From positions 201,794 through 265,793 of the forward strand of contig NZ_JAVJSE010000040.1 of assembly GCF_040219615.1 (NCBI RefSeq): a stretch of DNA of 64,000 bases, in the 5' to 3' direction. The notes beneath the pieces were generated by a model, which worked only from the letters and a program-made list of their open reading frames with translations, had not been told where the DNA came from and ran no database searches. The DNA comes from Thalassobaculum_A sp040219615 (GTDB taxonomy: Bacteria > Pseudomonadota > Alphaproteobacteria > Thalassobaculales > Thalassobaculaceae). This document shows positions 43,347-52,051 of this stretch, piece after piece. The translations under genes were made by a program, and so were the position numbers. Each line of letters opens with the position of its first letter. Position 1 is the first letter of the stretch.

Positions 43347-44581
43347 GGATCCTGACGATCTGCCACAACCACCCGGCCCTGCATCCCGGCGGCGCCGAGA
43401 TCCTGGCGCACGACCTGTTCCGCGACTTTGCGACATGGCCGGGGGTGACCAGCTACTTCCTGGCGGCCATCGAGCGGCACTACCGTTCGCCGCATCCCGG
43501 CACCTCGATCCAGGCCCGGCCCGGCGAGCCCAACGTGTTCCTGTACCGCGGCCCCGGCTTCGAGCCGATGGCGATGCTGTCGCGCGACCTCGGCCGGTTC
43601 GCGCGGGAGATCGGCGGGCTGCTGCGCGACCTGGCGCCGGACGTGGTGGTGGTGCACCACCTGAACGGCTTCGGCGTCGAGCTGCTGGCGCTGCTGCGCC
43701 GCTCCCTGCCGCGGGCGAAGCTGCTGTTCGTGGCGCACGACCTGTACCTGGTCTGCCCCAATGACGGGCTGATGGTGTCGCCGCGCGACGACCGGCTGTG
43801 CGAGCGGCAGTCGCACGACGCCTGCCGGCAATGCTTTCCGGAGCGGCCGGTGGCGTTCTTCCAGGCGCGCCGGGCCGACCTGCTGCGGCACCTGGAGCTG
43901 GTCGACTGGGTGATCGCCCCCAGCCGCTTCCTGGCCGCGCGCCTGCGGGACTGGGGGGTGCCGGCGGCGAAGCTGCGGGTGATCGGCAACGGCCTGCCGG
44001 GCGGCGAGGTCCCGGACGCCGCCGCCTCCAGCCCGGCCTGCGACCGCTTCGCGGTGTTCGGCAACCAGCGCCGCACCAAGGGCACGCTGGTGATCCTGGA
44101 GGCGGCGCGGCGGCTGCTGGCCGGCGGCTTCGACCGCTTCAGCCTTCACCTCTACGGCGAGCCGCTGTTCCAGCCCCCCGAATTCGTCGAGCGGCTGGAG
44201 GAGCTGTGCGCCGGGCTCGCCGGCGTGGTGGTCCGGCACGGCCGCTACGACCGGGCCCGGGCGACGGCGCTGATGGCCGCCAACGACTGGATCGCCATGC
44301 CGTCGACCTGGTGGGAGAACGCGCCGCTGACCATCCGCGAGGCGCAGGCCGCCGGCCGGCCGGTGCTGGTGAGCGACGTAGGCGGCATGGCCGAGTCGGT
44401 GGCCGACGGCGTGACCGGCCGCCACGTCGCGGTCGGCGACCCGCAGGCCTGGGCCGACGCCATCGCCGAATGCACCGGCAACACGGAACTCTGGGACCGG
44501 CTGGCGGCCAACCTGCCCGCACCGCGCGGAATCGCCGCGGTGGCCGCCGAATACCGCACCCTGTTCGGGGCGGCGGCATGA
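43343..44581 (+). CDS. Family 4 glycosyltransferase
   Basis: This 412-residue GT-B enzyme has an N-terminal acceptor domain starting MRILTICHNHPALHPGGAEILAHDL, a cysteine-containing loop (CERQSHDACRQCFPE) and a donor-binding domain with FGNQRRTKGTLVILEAARRL. The GT4 signature is MPSTWWENAPLTIREAQAAGRPVLVSDVGG. The start ATG overlaps the preceding stop (ATGA). It is cytoplasmic and uses a nucleotide sugar to extend a surface glycan. The acceptor could be a lipid-linked sugar or a protein; the neighbourhood does not decide. Confidence 0.88.
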   Translation: MRILTICHNHPALHPGGAEILAHDLFRDFATWPGVTSYFLAAIERHYRSPHPGTSIQARPGEPNVFLYRGPGFEPMAMLSRDLGRFAREIGGLLRDLAPDVVVVHHLNGFGVELLALLRRSLPRAKLLFVAHDLYLVCPNDGLMVSPRDDRLCERQSHDACRQCFPERPVAFFQARRADLLRHLELVDWVIAPSRFLAARLRDWGVPAAKLRVIGNGLPGGEVPDAAASSPACDRFAVFGNQRRTKGTLVILEAARRLLAGGFDRFSLHLYGEPLFQPPEFVERLEELCAGLAGVVVRHGRYDRARATALMAANDWIAMPSTWWENAPLTIREAQAAGRPVLVSDVGGMAESVADGVTGRHVAVGDPQAWADAIAECTGNTELWDRLAANLPAPRGIAAVAAEYRTLFGAAA

Positions 44582-45513
44582 GCGGCGGCGCCATCATAGC
44601 GACCGCCGCCGCGGACCGGGGTACCCCGCCACGGCCCACCGGTCCGTCCGCCGCCGCCCCGGGCACCATCCCCGACGGCGGTCCGAACGGGGCCCCGCTC
44701 GAGCATGCCGGGCGGGTGGCCGCCGCCTACCTGGCCTCCGCCGACCCGCTGCCGGCCGGCGCCGTTCACGACATCGGCGACGGCGACTTCCGTGCGATCG
44801 GCGCCGAGTTCCTGCGCCACTTCGTGACCCTCGGCGGCCTGGCGCCGGGCGACGACGTGCTCGACATCGGCTGCGGCTTCGGCCGCATGGCGCTGCCGCT
44901 GGCCCGCTTCCTGGCCCCGCAGGCCCGCTATCTCGGCTTCGACATCGTGCCGGAGCCGGTGGAATGGTGCCGGACGCATGTGGCGCCGCTGCACCCCGGC
45001 TTCGGCTTCGAGCACCTGGACCTGCGCCACCCGCTGTACAACCCGGCCGGCTCCCTGCCCGCCGACGCCGGCTTCCTCGGCCGCATCCCGGCGCCGCTCG
45101 GCTGGCGGCCGAGCTTCGTCGCCGCCGTGTCGGTGTTCACGCATCTCGAGAGCGCCGCGATGACCCGGCTGCTGGCCGAGGCGCGCGCCGTGCTGCGGCC
45201 GGGCGGGAGGGTGTTCCTGACCGCCTTCCTGACCGGCGACGGCACGCCGCCGGCGGACGCCGCCACCCGCTTTCCGGCCGCCGCCTGGTGCCGCGAGGGG
45301 CCGCTGCTGGCGCTGCAGGGGGCGCCGGCCACGGCGGCGGTGGGGGTGCCGTGGGACTGGCTGGGCGAGGTGATGGCCGGGGTCGGCCTGCGTCCCGAGC
45401 GGGTGGCGTTCGGCCACTGGCGCGGCGCCGGCGAGCTCGGCGGCCCATTCGGCGGCGCATTGGGCGGCGCGGCCGGCGACCGGCCGTTCCAGGATGTGGT
45501 GGTGGCCCGGTGA
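44578..45513 (+). CDS. SAM-dependent methyltransferase
   Basis: This 311-residue class I methyltransferase has motif I DDVLDIGCGFGRMALPLARF, then FDIVPEPVEWC, and the post-motif LRPGGRVFLTAFL. The first 60 residues are low-complexity proline/alanine. Residues near the end are rich in glycine (GGPFGGALGGAAGD). ATGA overlaps with the glycosyltransferase before it show coupling. It likely methylates a sugar or glycan end, which in some systems stops chain growth. Confidence 0.85.
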   Translation: MSGGAIIATAAADRGTPPRPTGPSAAAPGTIPDGGPNGAPLEHAGRVAAAYLASADPLPAGAVHDIGDGDFRAIGAEFLRHFVTLGGLAPGDDVLDIGCGFGRMALPLARFLAPQARYLGFDIVPEPVEWCRTHVAPLHPGFGFEHLDLRHPLYNPAGSLPADAGFLGRIPAPLGWRPSFVAAVSVFTHLESAAMTRLLAEARAVLRPGGRVFLTAFLTGDGTPPADAATRFPAAAWCREGPLLALQGAPATAAVGVPWDWLGEVMAGVGLRPERVAFGHWRGAGELGGPFGGALGGAAGDRPFQDVVVAR

Positions 45514-45539
45514 AACGGCAGAGACGGGGCGGCAAGCGA

Positions 45540-46340
45540 ATGAAGATCCTGATCGCGAACGACAAGGGCGGCGTCGGCAAGAGCACCCTCGCCCAGTATT
45601 TCGTGGTGCGGCTGCGCCGGGCGGTCGGGCCGGTGCGCATCGTCGAATGGGACTTCCAGCCGAAGCTGCACCGGTTCTTCGGGCGCGACGCGGTGCAGAC
45701 CTTCGGGCTGCAGATCCCGACCAGCAGCGACGAGCACCTGGGCGAGGTGCTGGAGCATTTCGACCCGATCGTGAAGTGGCTGCAGGTCACCCGGCCCTGC
45801 GTCGTCGACTTCGGCGCCCAGGGCTGGCACCAGTTCGCGTTCTGGGCCGAGCTGACCGGGCTCAGGGACCTGGTGCGGACCTCGGGCCTGACGATCGTCA
45901 GCCCGCTGACCGCCGACATCGAGTCGCTGGACGGCGTGTCCTACGTGGTCGACGCGGCCTCGCGGGTGCTGCCCGGCGCCCGCGTCGTGGTGCCGGTGGT
46001 GCTGAAGGACGGCGACGTCGCCTGCTTCAAGGGCCTGCCGGCCTATGAGCGGCTGCAGGACCTGGCCCGCGCCGGCGCCCTGCGCTTCGCCACGGTGCCG
46101 CGGCTGCCGTCCGAGGGCTATGCCGCGCTGGCCAGCCGCGGCCTGACCTTCGACGAGATCGAGGCGTCCGACGCCAAGGCCCTGCTGGCCCGGGCGCCGC
46201 TCAACCCGATGGCGGCGGCGCGGGCGCTGAAGGGCGTGCGCGACTGGCTGGCGGCGGTCGACGGGGAACTGGGCAAGCTGCTGCCGATGCCGGCCGCGGA
46301 GCCGGTGGTGGCGGGTCCGGCGGTCATGGGGGCCGACTGA
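45540..46340 (+). CDS. ParA/MinD-like P-loop ATPase in the surface operon
   Basis: This 266-residue protein begins MKILIANDKGGVGKSTLAQY, a deviant Walker A of the ParA/MinD/BY-kinase superfamily (KGGVGKST). A switch segment RIVEWDFQPKL and a Walker-B-like CVVDFGAQGW follow. No DNA-binding partner or tyrosine tail is seen. A GTG start at 45510, overlapping the previous stop, would add ten basic residues and is a real alternative. It may position the exporter or biosynthetic complex in the cell, like ParA relatives that place secretion or polysaccharide machines; this is inferred. Confidence 0.78.
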   Translation: MKILIANDKGGVGKSTLAQYFVVRLRRAVGPVRIVEWDFQPKLHRFFGRDAVQTFGLQIPTSSDEHLGEVLEHFDPIVKWLQVTRPCVVDFGAQGWHQFAFWAELTGLRDLVRTSGLTIVSPLTADIESLDGVSYVVDAASRVLPGARVVVPVVLKDGDVACFKGLPAYERLQDLARAGALRFATVPRLPSEGYAALASRGLTFDEIEASDAKALLARAPLNPMAAARALKGVRDWLAAVDGELGKLLPMPAAEPVVAGPAVMGAD

Positions 46341-46345
46341 GGTGG

Positions 46346-46540
46346 ATGGACGAGATCGTGTTTCCGATCCTGCGAAGTCTGGTCTGGCTGCTGGTGATGG
46401 CGCCGGCGGTGCTGGTGATCCTGGGGCGCTCGCCGCAGCGAAGGCTGCTGCGCCAGGTCGCGCTGGCGGTGCTGGTCGGCGGAATGGGCGGGGCGCTCGG
46501 CGCGACCGTGCTGTGGATCCTGGGGGTGGGAGCGGGATGA
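46346..46540 (+). CDS. Small membrane protein with two helices
   Basis: This 64-residue protein has a first helix (FPILRSLVWLLVMAPAVLVIL), a basic loop GRSPQRRLLRQ and a second helix (VALAVLVGGMGGALGATVLWIL). It follows the ParA-like gene by 5 bases with a GAGGTGG site, so it is the last gene of the secretion and glycosylation operon. It may recruit the ATPase to the membrane. No family is recognised. Confidence 0.65.
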   Translation: MDEIVFPILRSLVWLLVMAPAVLVILGRSPQRRLLRQVALAVLVGGMGGALGATVLWILGVGAG

Positions 46541-46765
46541 CCCGATGTTCCCGTGAAAGCAACCAACCCACCAGCACGCGTTCACGACACCGTGGTGCTC
46601 CTCAAAGACCGAGGGTGGTCCCCACCCGCAGACTTGGTCAGGAACGAGGTGCCAGCCTCAGATACGTCAACCGAACCACAAACTGCCCACCCCGGCGCAG
46701 GCGGGACTGTCAGGCGATTACCATCTATGTTCATACAGATCATCGCCTCACGTTAACCGCGGTGC

Positions 46766-47566
46766 CTACCCACCCAGCATCACCTTCCGGGCATTCGCCA
46801 GTACAGCATGTACCTCGCTGCGAAATCCAAGTAGCCGAGCATCGGACTCGTGCACGGCGACAAAATTCCAACAGACCTCCCGCCCCACCCGATCCCATAC
46901 CGCAGGACTCACCGGGGTTCCGAAGACGTCATACAACTTGTACCTTTGGTCACCAAAAAACTGAAAAAATTCCTCTATATCATACCCAAATGCTCGCGCC
47001 GCACGTTCAAGCGAATTCTCGAAAACTATAAAAGGCTGATCCCGTGCTAGAATCCCTGCCGCTCCACGAAGCGCAGAGAACTCCGCGCCTTCAATATCCA
47101 ATTTGATAAACGAAACCCGCGGTCGAACGCCACGAAACTGATCTGAAAGAGCAACATCTAAGGTTGTGACGGGGACCCTGATATCCTCGACGTCATATGC
47201 CTCAAGATTATCGGGCGACAGGGAACTAATCCATCGGCGGTCCTTCACATAGAAAAACGGAATCTCGTCCTGAACACGATCGGAGACACACGCCCTCAGA
47301 ACAAGAACGTTCCGCCACTTCTTGAAGGCCTCCTCTAACCGCTCAAAAATATGCAGAATCGGCTCAAATGCAACAACATTACCTTCCGAACCCACGGCCC
47401 GCAGCATCACTTTTACCATCCGCCCATCAGCTGCTCCGCAATCGACGGCCATTTCGCCCCACCGAGTGTACCGCAAGATCAGCAACTCAACTACAACCTC
47501 AGCAAACTCACCGGGTTTCAGGCCATTCTCACCGTTGTTCAGGCGGATCCACTGGTTGTCAGACAT
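46766..47566 (-). CDS. FkbM family methyltransferase
   Basis: This 266-residue protein has SAM motif AVDCGAADGRMVKVML, NVVAFEPILHIFERL and the FkbM hallmark FIKLDIEGAEFSALRGA. Such enzymes methylate sugar hydroxyls in glycans and antibiotics. It is the last gene of an AT-richer minus-strand cluster, separated by about 100 bases from the glycosyltransferase upstream, and converges on the GC-rich operon. Its codon use differs visibly from genes left of 46.5 kb, suggesting acquisition with the cluster. Confidence 0.88.
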   Translation of the reverse strand: MSDNQWIRLNNGENGLKPGEFAEVVVELLILRYTRWGEMAVDCGAADGRMVKVMLRAVGSEGNVVAFEPILHIFERLEEAFKKWRNVLVLRACVSDRVQDEIPFFYVKDRRWISSLSPDNLEAYDVEDIRVPVTTLDVALSDQFRGVRPRVSFIKLDIEGAEFSALRGAAGILARDQPFIVFENSLERAARAFGYDIEEFFQFFGDQRYKLYDVFGTPVSPAVWDRVGREVCWNFVAVHESDARLLGFRSEVHAVLANARKVMLGG

Positions 47567-47668
47567 AGCGGCACCCCTTCACCTTACGCAAATTACGCCA
47601 AGGACGTTACTGATTCATTTACCGGGACCCCACAGTATCGATTCAACTCCATCTCGCCCAAGCACCAG

Positions 47669-48730
47669 TCATCCATTGTCCGCATAACGCGGATACCGGG
47701 ACCGCCTGATGAACTCTCCGCCCAGAAGGTAGGAACGCACTATAACATGTGGATCCGCGCAAGAGCCCATCTCGCTCAATATTCCAGCGAACGACTCGAT
47801 AAATCTAACTCTCAGCAAGTTCGACAGCTTAACGTGCTCAGCTCGAATACTCGACGGACTGAACGCTCCCTTCTCCAAACATTCAATCGCACCCTTAACT
47901 CCTGCAAGTACTCCCTCAACCGTGGGCTCACAAATAATCGAATTTCTCTCTGAATACCAAAACTCCCTGCCGCCAGAACACGGAGTTGAGACGACCGGCA
48001 ATCCAGCCAGCAGGTACTCGCTCGACGCATAGCACGCGCCCTCCGCCGCACTAAATATTCCGCCCACTCGCGACATGTTAAGAAGATCATTTACCTCTAC
48101 CGGCGAAATATATTCCTTATTAATATACCTTGGACGAAGCTCCTCCAGTTCAAAGTAGTCCTCCTTGCGATGGAGAGCACCCTTAATAACGCAGAGATTA
48201 TCGACCGCCGCCGCCAGATGCGGACGCTTCAGAGAACGTTCTGGCCGCGTATTGAGAACAAGGTCAAATCTCTTCTGCTTCCATTCGCCCATAATACAAA
48301 ACACACTATAATCGATCCAGCAATTTTGATTACAACAAAAGCTCCGCGTCATACCGAGATCGCAAGCAAGGCGCGCTTGTGCCTCGTCATTGGCGAGATG
48401 CACAAGACGCTCAACAGGAAATCTACCTTCCGTCGCCTCCATAAAGAACGATACATGCTGCGCTAGTTCTTCTCGCCTATACGGGTACATCGGGTTAGTA
48501 AAATAAAACCAACTATTCGCCGGAATATTTTCAGAAGACCACACGCGTAAACTATTCGCGAGACCCTCCATCACCACCACAGTGACCCGATCGTCGGACC
48601 ATAGAACCCCTCCGTTCCGCACCGTGCCGTGCACTGTGATGTGCTCATATCGGTCCTTAAAGCGCAGTATCTCGCGCTCAGTAACTCTAGACCGGCCAAG
48701 TTCAAAATTCCCAAGACCACACACGCGCAT
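47669..48730 (-). CDS. GT-B glycosyltransferase
   Basis: This 353-residue protein lacks a standard N-terminal glycine-rich opening but has a recognisable donor domain: SRVGGIFSAAEGACYASSEYLLAGLPVVSTPCSGGREFWY. This is the EX7E-like region of family 4-type transferases. It carries many cysteines (CCNQNCW, CVIKG). Codon use is AT-richer. It is probably a branching or side-chain transferase of the imported glycan cluster. The acceptor is unknown. Confidence 0.75.
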   Translation of the reverse strand: MRVCGLGNFELGRSRVTEREILRFKDRYEHITVHGTVRNGGVLWSDDRVTVVVMEGLANSLRVWSSENIPANSWFYFTNPMYPYRREELAQHVSFFMEATEGRFPVERLVHLANDEAQARLACDLGMTRSFCCNQNCWIDYSVFCIMGEWKQKRFDLVLNTRPERSLKRPHLAAAVDNLCVIKGALHRKEDYFELEELRPRYINKEYISPVEVNDLLNMSRVGGIFSAAEGACYASSEYLLAGLPVVSTPCSGGREFWYSERNSIICEPTVEGVLAGVKGAIECLEKGAFSPSSIRAEHVKLSNLLRVRFIESFAGILSEMGSCADPHVIVRSYLLGGEFIRRSRYPRYADNG

Positions 48731-48783
48731 CGTCCACCATCTTTCCGACGCAATACTCCGGTTTACTCTCGGTAGAATGCCGC

Positions 48784-49869
48784 CTACTCCTGAAAAAGCC
48801 CATCAAACAACTCCCTCGACCAGCCCCTCTCAGTACACACGCGCAGACTCTTGCGACCTAGATCGCTGAACTTGGACCGCCCCATGCGACGAAGCTGGCT
48901 CGCTATTTTTATCGCTTGCTCTTCTGGTTCATCCGGTGGGTAGTACAAAAAGGTTCCACACACGTCCTCTTCACGAATCGTGTTTAAGTCCGGTGCCACG
49001 ATAACCATCCCATATGTGCAATATAATTTCAACGTTCCGGAGGTCAGAACCTGCCGATAACATAGCAACCCAATATCATGACTGCTGCACATCTCATGCA
49101 CTTCCGCCTCAGTAAGCCTCCTAAGGACGAGATTAAGATTTGGGTGGTTCAGGTTCCGCAGTTTTGATTCCAGTTTACCATCTAACGGCATACCTGCTAC
49201 TGTAACCGGAAACCCTTTGGCGCAAATTTCCTGGACCAAACGGCACAAAACATCTATTGCCTTGTAACCCCTAATCATCCCCAGAAATAGTACGCGGCGC
49301 TCCCCCTCTTCGGAACGCTGCGCGCGCTCCTTCCAACTAACCTCCCCATAGTACCCCTCATATCCGCCATGATAACCTATAACGACCTTCGCCCGGTCGA
49401 TTGGGAGATGAGCAAGGCAACCTAAGTGGGACTCGGCGTGCAGATGGATCCGGTCGGCCATTCTACACAAGAAGTATCTCACCCGTGTGTCACACTCGAT
49501 GAAACACTCCTCGTGCGGGCGAGCGTTGTGGACCGTCCATACGATTCTTCCGCCAGCCTGCCGCAGTAACGAAAGTCCAGTAAGGAACTCGCCTGCCGAC
49601 CGCCATGCCTCTTCGTCTGATGCACAGGTTGCAAACAGGGCATTCAGCCAGTGAACATGAAAAATTGTCCGCACCCCCGAGGCCGCCAACTTGACCGCCG
49701 CATCTACGGTACCTGCCTGCGTCGAGTAACGCCCAGTAGCTGCGAGGGGAGCGTACAGGAGTTTCTGATATGGGTTGCCGCCTGAATAATCGGGAAAGTA
49801 CATCACCTGCGTTCTCGACGGCGAAAGCGATTCGCTGTGCGGATTTGCGGTCACTGTAAATCCCCCCAT
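48784..49869 (-). CDS. GT-B glycosyltransferase
   Basis: This 361-residue protein has an N-terminal domain with MYFPDYSGGNPYQKLLY, HVHWLNALFA and TVHNARPHEECF. The C-terminal half has RVLFLGMIRGYKAIDVLCRL and CYRQVLTSGTLKLYCTYGMVIVAPDL, the usual donor-site layout of GT4-like enzymes. The start at ATG 49869 overlaps the end of the upstream fused transferase by 19 bases, showing a shared transcript. A weak Shine-Dalgarno site leaves ATG positions further inside possible. It is likely one step of the same glycan pathway. Confidence 0.78.
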   Translation of the reverse strand: MGGFTVTANPHSESLSPSRTQVMYFPDYSGGNPYQKLLYAPLAATGRYSTQAGTVDAAVKLAASGVRTIFHVHWLNALFATCASDEEAWRSAGEFLTGLSLLRQAGGRIVWTVHNARPHEECFIECDTRVRYFLCRMADRIHLHAESHLGCLAHLPIDRAKVVIGYHGGYEGYYGEVSWKERAQRSEEGERRVLFLGMIRGYKAIDVLCRLVQEICAKGFPVTVAGMPLDGKLESKLRNLNHPNLNLVLRRLTEAEVHEMCSSHDIGLLCYRQVLTSGTLKLYCTYGMVIVAPDLNTIREEDVCGTFLYYPPDEPEEQAIKIASQLRRMGRSKFSDLGRKSLRVCTERGWSRELFDGLFQE

Positions 49870-52028
49870 TTTTCGAGGTACTGATCCATCCGCAGATCCA
49901 TGATATCCGCAAACTCCGGCACGATATAAGGTATTGTTAAGCGACCTATTTTCCGGGAGATCCACAGTGCCTCTGACTTAATCGCGAGGAACACCTCGTC
50001 CCGTTCACGACGGTTTGCCGATAAGAGAGGGCGTAATCTTAGTTGGAAACTCTCGTCCTGTAAAAATAGCAAGTACCGGTGCCCCTGACTGACCCACAGA
50101 TTGTTTTTTTCGTAATAAGCTCGCAATGTATCTAAGTGTTGCTCGACGTACCTAGGTAAGTTGATCGGATCCTTCTTCACCGCGTGAAATGTCGAATCGC
50201 CGCGGACATTATACACGTACTCAGCGCCTATAGCCACGCCAGCCGATTTTACTCTAGTCAGAAGCATGTTGGAAAAGACACCATCCTGACCACTCGGAAT
50301 GTCCGGCTGACGGAGTCCAGTCTTTTCCAGGAACCTACGGTGCACGAAGCAGCACCAGGCTGGGAGCGCTGAAACATACTTCAGAGGGCGGTCCCTTAGA
50401 AACGCCCTGTCAACGGTGCATAGATCAAGCCGCCTCACACTTGCAGTCTCGTACATCCTGTATAGCGCATTGTTCTCTACGTAGTCGTCTGCGTCCGCAA
50501 AGAACACGTACTCTCCGGTAGCACGATCCAGAGCATGATTACGGGCCACGCCTTGCCCAGTGTTCCGTTGATTGACGAGAATTACGCGCGGATCGCGCTC
50601 ACATACGCTTTCGACAATCTCCTCCGTGCGATCTGTGGACCCGTCGTTCACCACGATCACCTCGATGTTGCTAAGCGCGTCTCGTAGGAGGCTATCCAAA
50701 CACACCCTAACGTGGTCTTCTGCGTTAAACGCCGGCACCAAGACCGATACAAGCGGACTGTTCGAAGGCCGGTGTTGCAGCAACGGTCGCCCTGGATTGT
50801 CCAGCCGAGCATCGACGACCGGACGGATCTTACTCGGCTCCGATAACGGTGCCCGACCTTTATCGTGCAGAGCGCGACGCAAACACGATGCCAGTTGCTG
50901 GATCTCCACTTCTTGCCGACGTTCAAGCGCCTTTCTAATTTGGAAAGTCTCGTGCCGCATAAACTCCAACGACCGCCACTTTTCATCGAAAGTACGTTCG
51001 GTGATCCAATGCTTTAACCAAGTCGCCATTTCCTCAACTGACGGGAACGAATGCATAATCGACCGGCACGGCAAACCTTGAGATCCTGATGCGGTTGTCA
51101 ATAGCGGCAATCCGTACGCGATCGCCTCTACAGATTTTATTTTCATTCCGGTCGACTGTACTGCGGGTGAAACGATCAAATTACAGTTTTCGTAGAAGCG
51201 CCGAATATCTACGACATGACCCTTTTTATAAGCGGCGCAACTCCCCAGGTTACCGATATGGGCGCATACACCTCCCGCGATATCGAAGTGCACGTTATAC
51301 TTACGGGTGTTGACGTCTGAAAGTATACTGAACAGCGTAGCTGCAGATACTTTGTTCACAGCGTTATCGGACGCAACGTATCCGATGCATATTTGCTGTC
51401 CATTTTTCTTTTCACAAAGCACATCTTCGGTGATGCCGTGTGATAGTTCAAGAACATGAACATCCTGTCGGCCTTCAAGCAGTAGCTCGAAATACGCCCT
51501 TTCTTCAGAGGTGATCGCTAGAACTATATCGGCTCGAGCTAATCCAAACTCCTCAGCCGCCGCCGTGGTGTAGAACCAACTCGGTCGGAGACCCTGACGC
51601 AACATGATGTGGTCACGATCGGTGAAGACGTCATGCGTATTGAGTACCTTAACGGAAGTCGACTCGACGACCTCAAACACCTTGCTCAGCCACACGTAGT
51701 CGACCACAACCACGTCATAGGATTTGGTACGGGAGCGTCGCTTTGCCACGGAAAGTATGCTGTCATCCAACCAATCGTCGATTCCCCACTTGTCCCCGGC
51801 TGGATTACTTTTGTCTTCACGGAGCACGTGCTCATACGTGGTGATATAACGTTTCGCATCGTGCCAACTTGGCACTGTCGCCGGGCTTCCGTAATATATA
51901 TAGTCCAAGCGTTTGGCACTGCGCCCTAAGCGCTCTAATAAATACTGGGCGTGCTGCGCGTTTCCGGCGAACGTCCGGAATGGGAATATTGGACTTATCC
52001 ATAGAATACTGAGGTTAGATAATGACAC
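49851..52028 (-). CDS. Bifunctional glycosyltransferase: GT-B domain fused to family 2 GT-A domain
   Basis: This is a 725-residue protein. Residues 1-400 are a GT-B-like enzyme (SILWISPIFPFRTFAGNAQH, ITSEERAYFELLLEG, IVSPAVQSTGMKIKSVEAIAYGLPLLTT). From about residue 430 a family 2 transferase follows: LVSVLVPAFNAEDHVRVCLDSLL, VIVVNDGSTDRTEEIV and VFFADADDYVENN (DxD). The GTG at 52028 was chosen because GGAG lies 8 bases upstream and it follows the previous stop by 23 bases; an ATG at 52112 would overlap that gene by 61 bases. One chain could add two sugars in sequence. Confidence 0.85.
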   Translation of the reverse strand: MSLSNLSILWISPIFPFRTFAGNAQHAQYLLERLGRSAKRLDYIYYGSPATVPSWHDAKRYITTYEHVLREDKSNPAGDKWGIDDWLDDSILSVAKRRSRTKSYDVVVVDYVWLSKVFEVVESTSVKVLNTHDVFTDRDHIMLRQGLRPSWFYTTAAAEEFGLARADIVLAITSEERAYFELLLEGRQDVHVLELSHGITEDVLCEKKNGQQICIGYVASDNAVNKVSAATLFSILSDVNTRKYNVHFDIAGGVCAHIGNLGSCAAYKKGHVVDIRRFYENCNLIVSPAVQSTGMKIKSVEAIAYGLPLLTTASGSQGLPCRSIMHSFPSVEEMATWLKHWITERTFDEKWRSLEFMRHETFQIRKALERRQEVEIQQLASCLRRALHDKGRAPLSEPSKIRPVVDARLDNPGRPLLQHRPSNSPLVSVLVPAFNAEDHVRVCLDSLLRDALSNIEVIVVNDGSTDRTEEIVESVCERDPRVILVNQRNTGQGVARNHALDRATGEYVFFADADDYVENNALYRMYETASVRRLDLCTVDRAFLRDRPLKYVSALPAWCCFVHRRFLEKTGLRQPDIPSGQDGVFSNMLLTRVKSAGVAIGAEYVYNVRGDSTFHAVKKDPINLPRYVEQHLDTLRAYYEKNNLWVSQGHRYLLFLQDESFQLRLRPLLSANRRERDEVFLAIKSEALWISRKIGRLTIPYIVPEFADIMDLRMDQYLEKWGDLQ

Positions 52029-52051
52029 GCGCTGTACTCCGGGTAATTGTA

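Noticed and set aside
46541..46765. Short frames in the gap at the border of the AT-rich cluster, checked for a transposase remnant
   Set aside because: No transposase-like residues or terminal inverted repeats could be seen; the frames look random.
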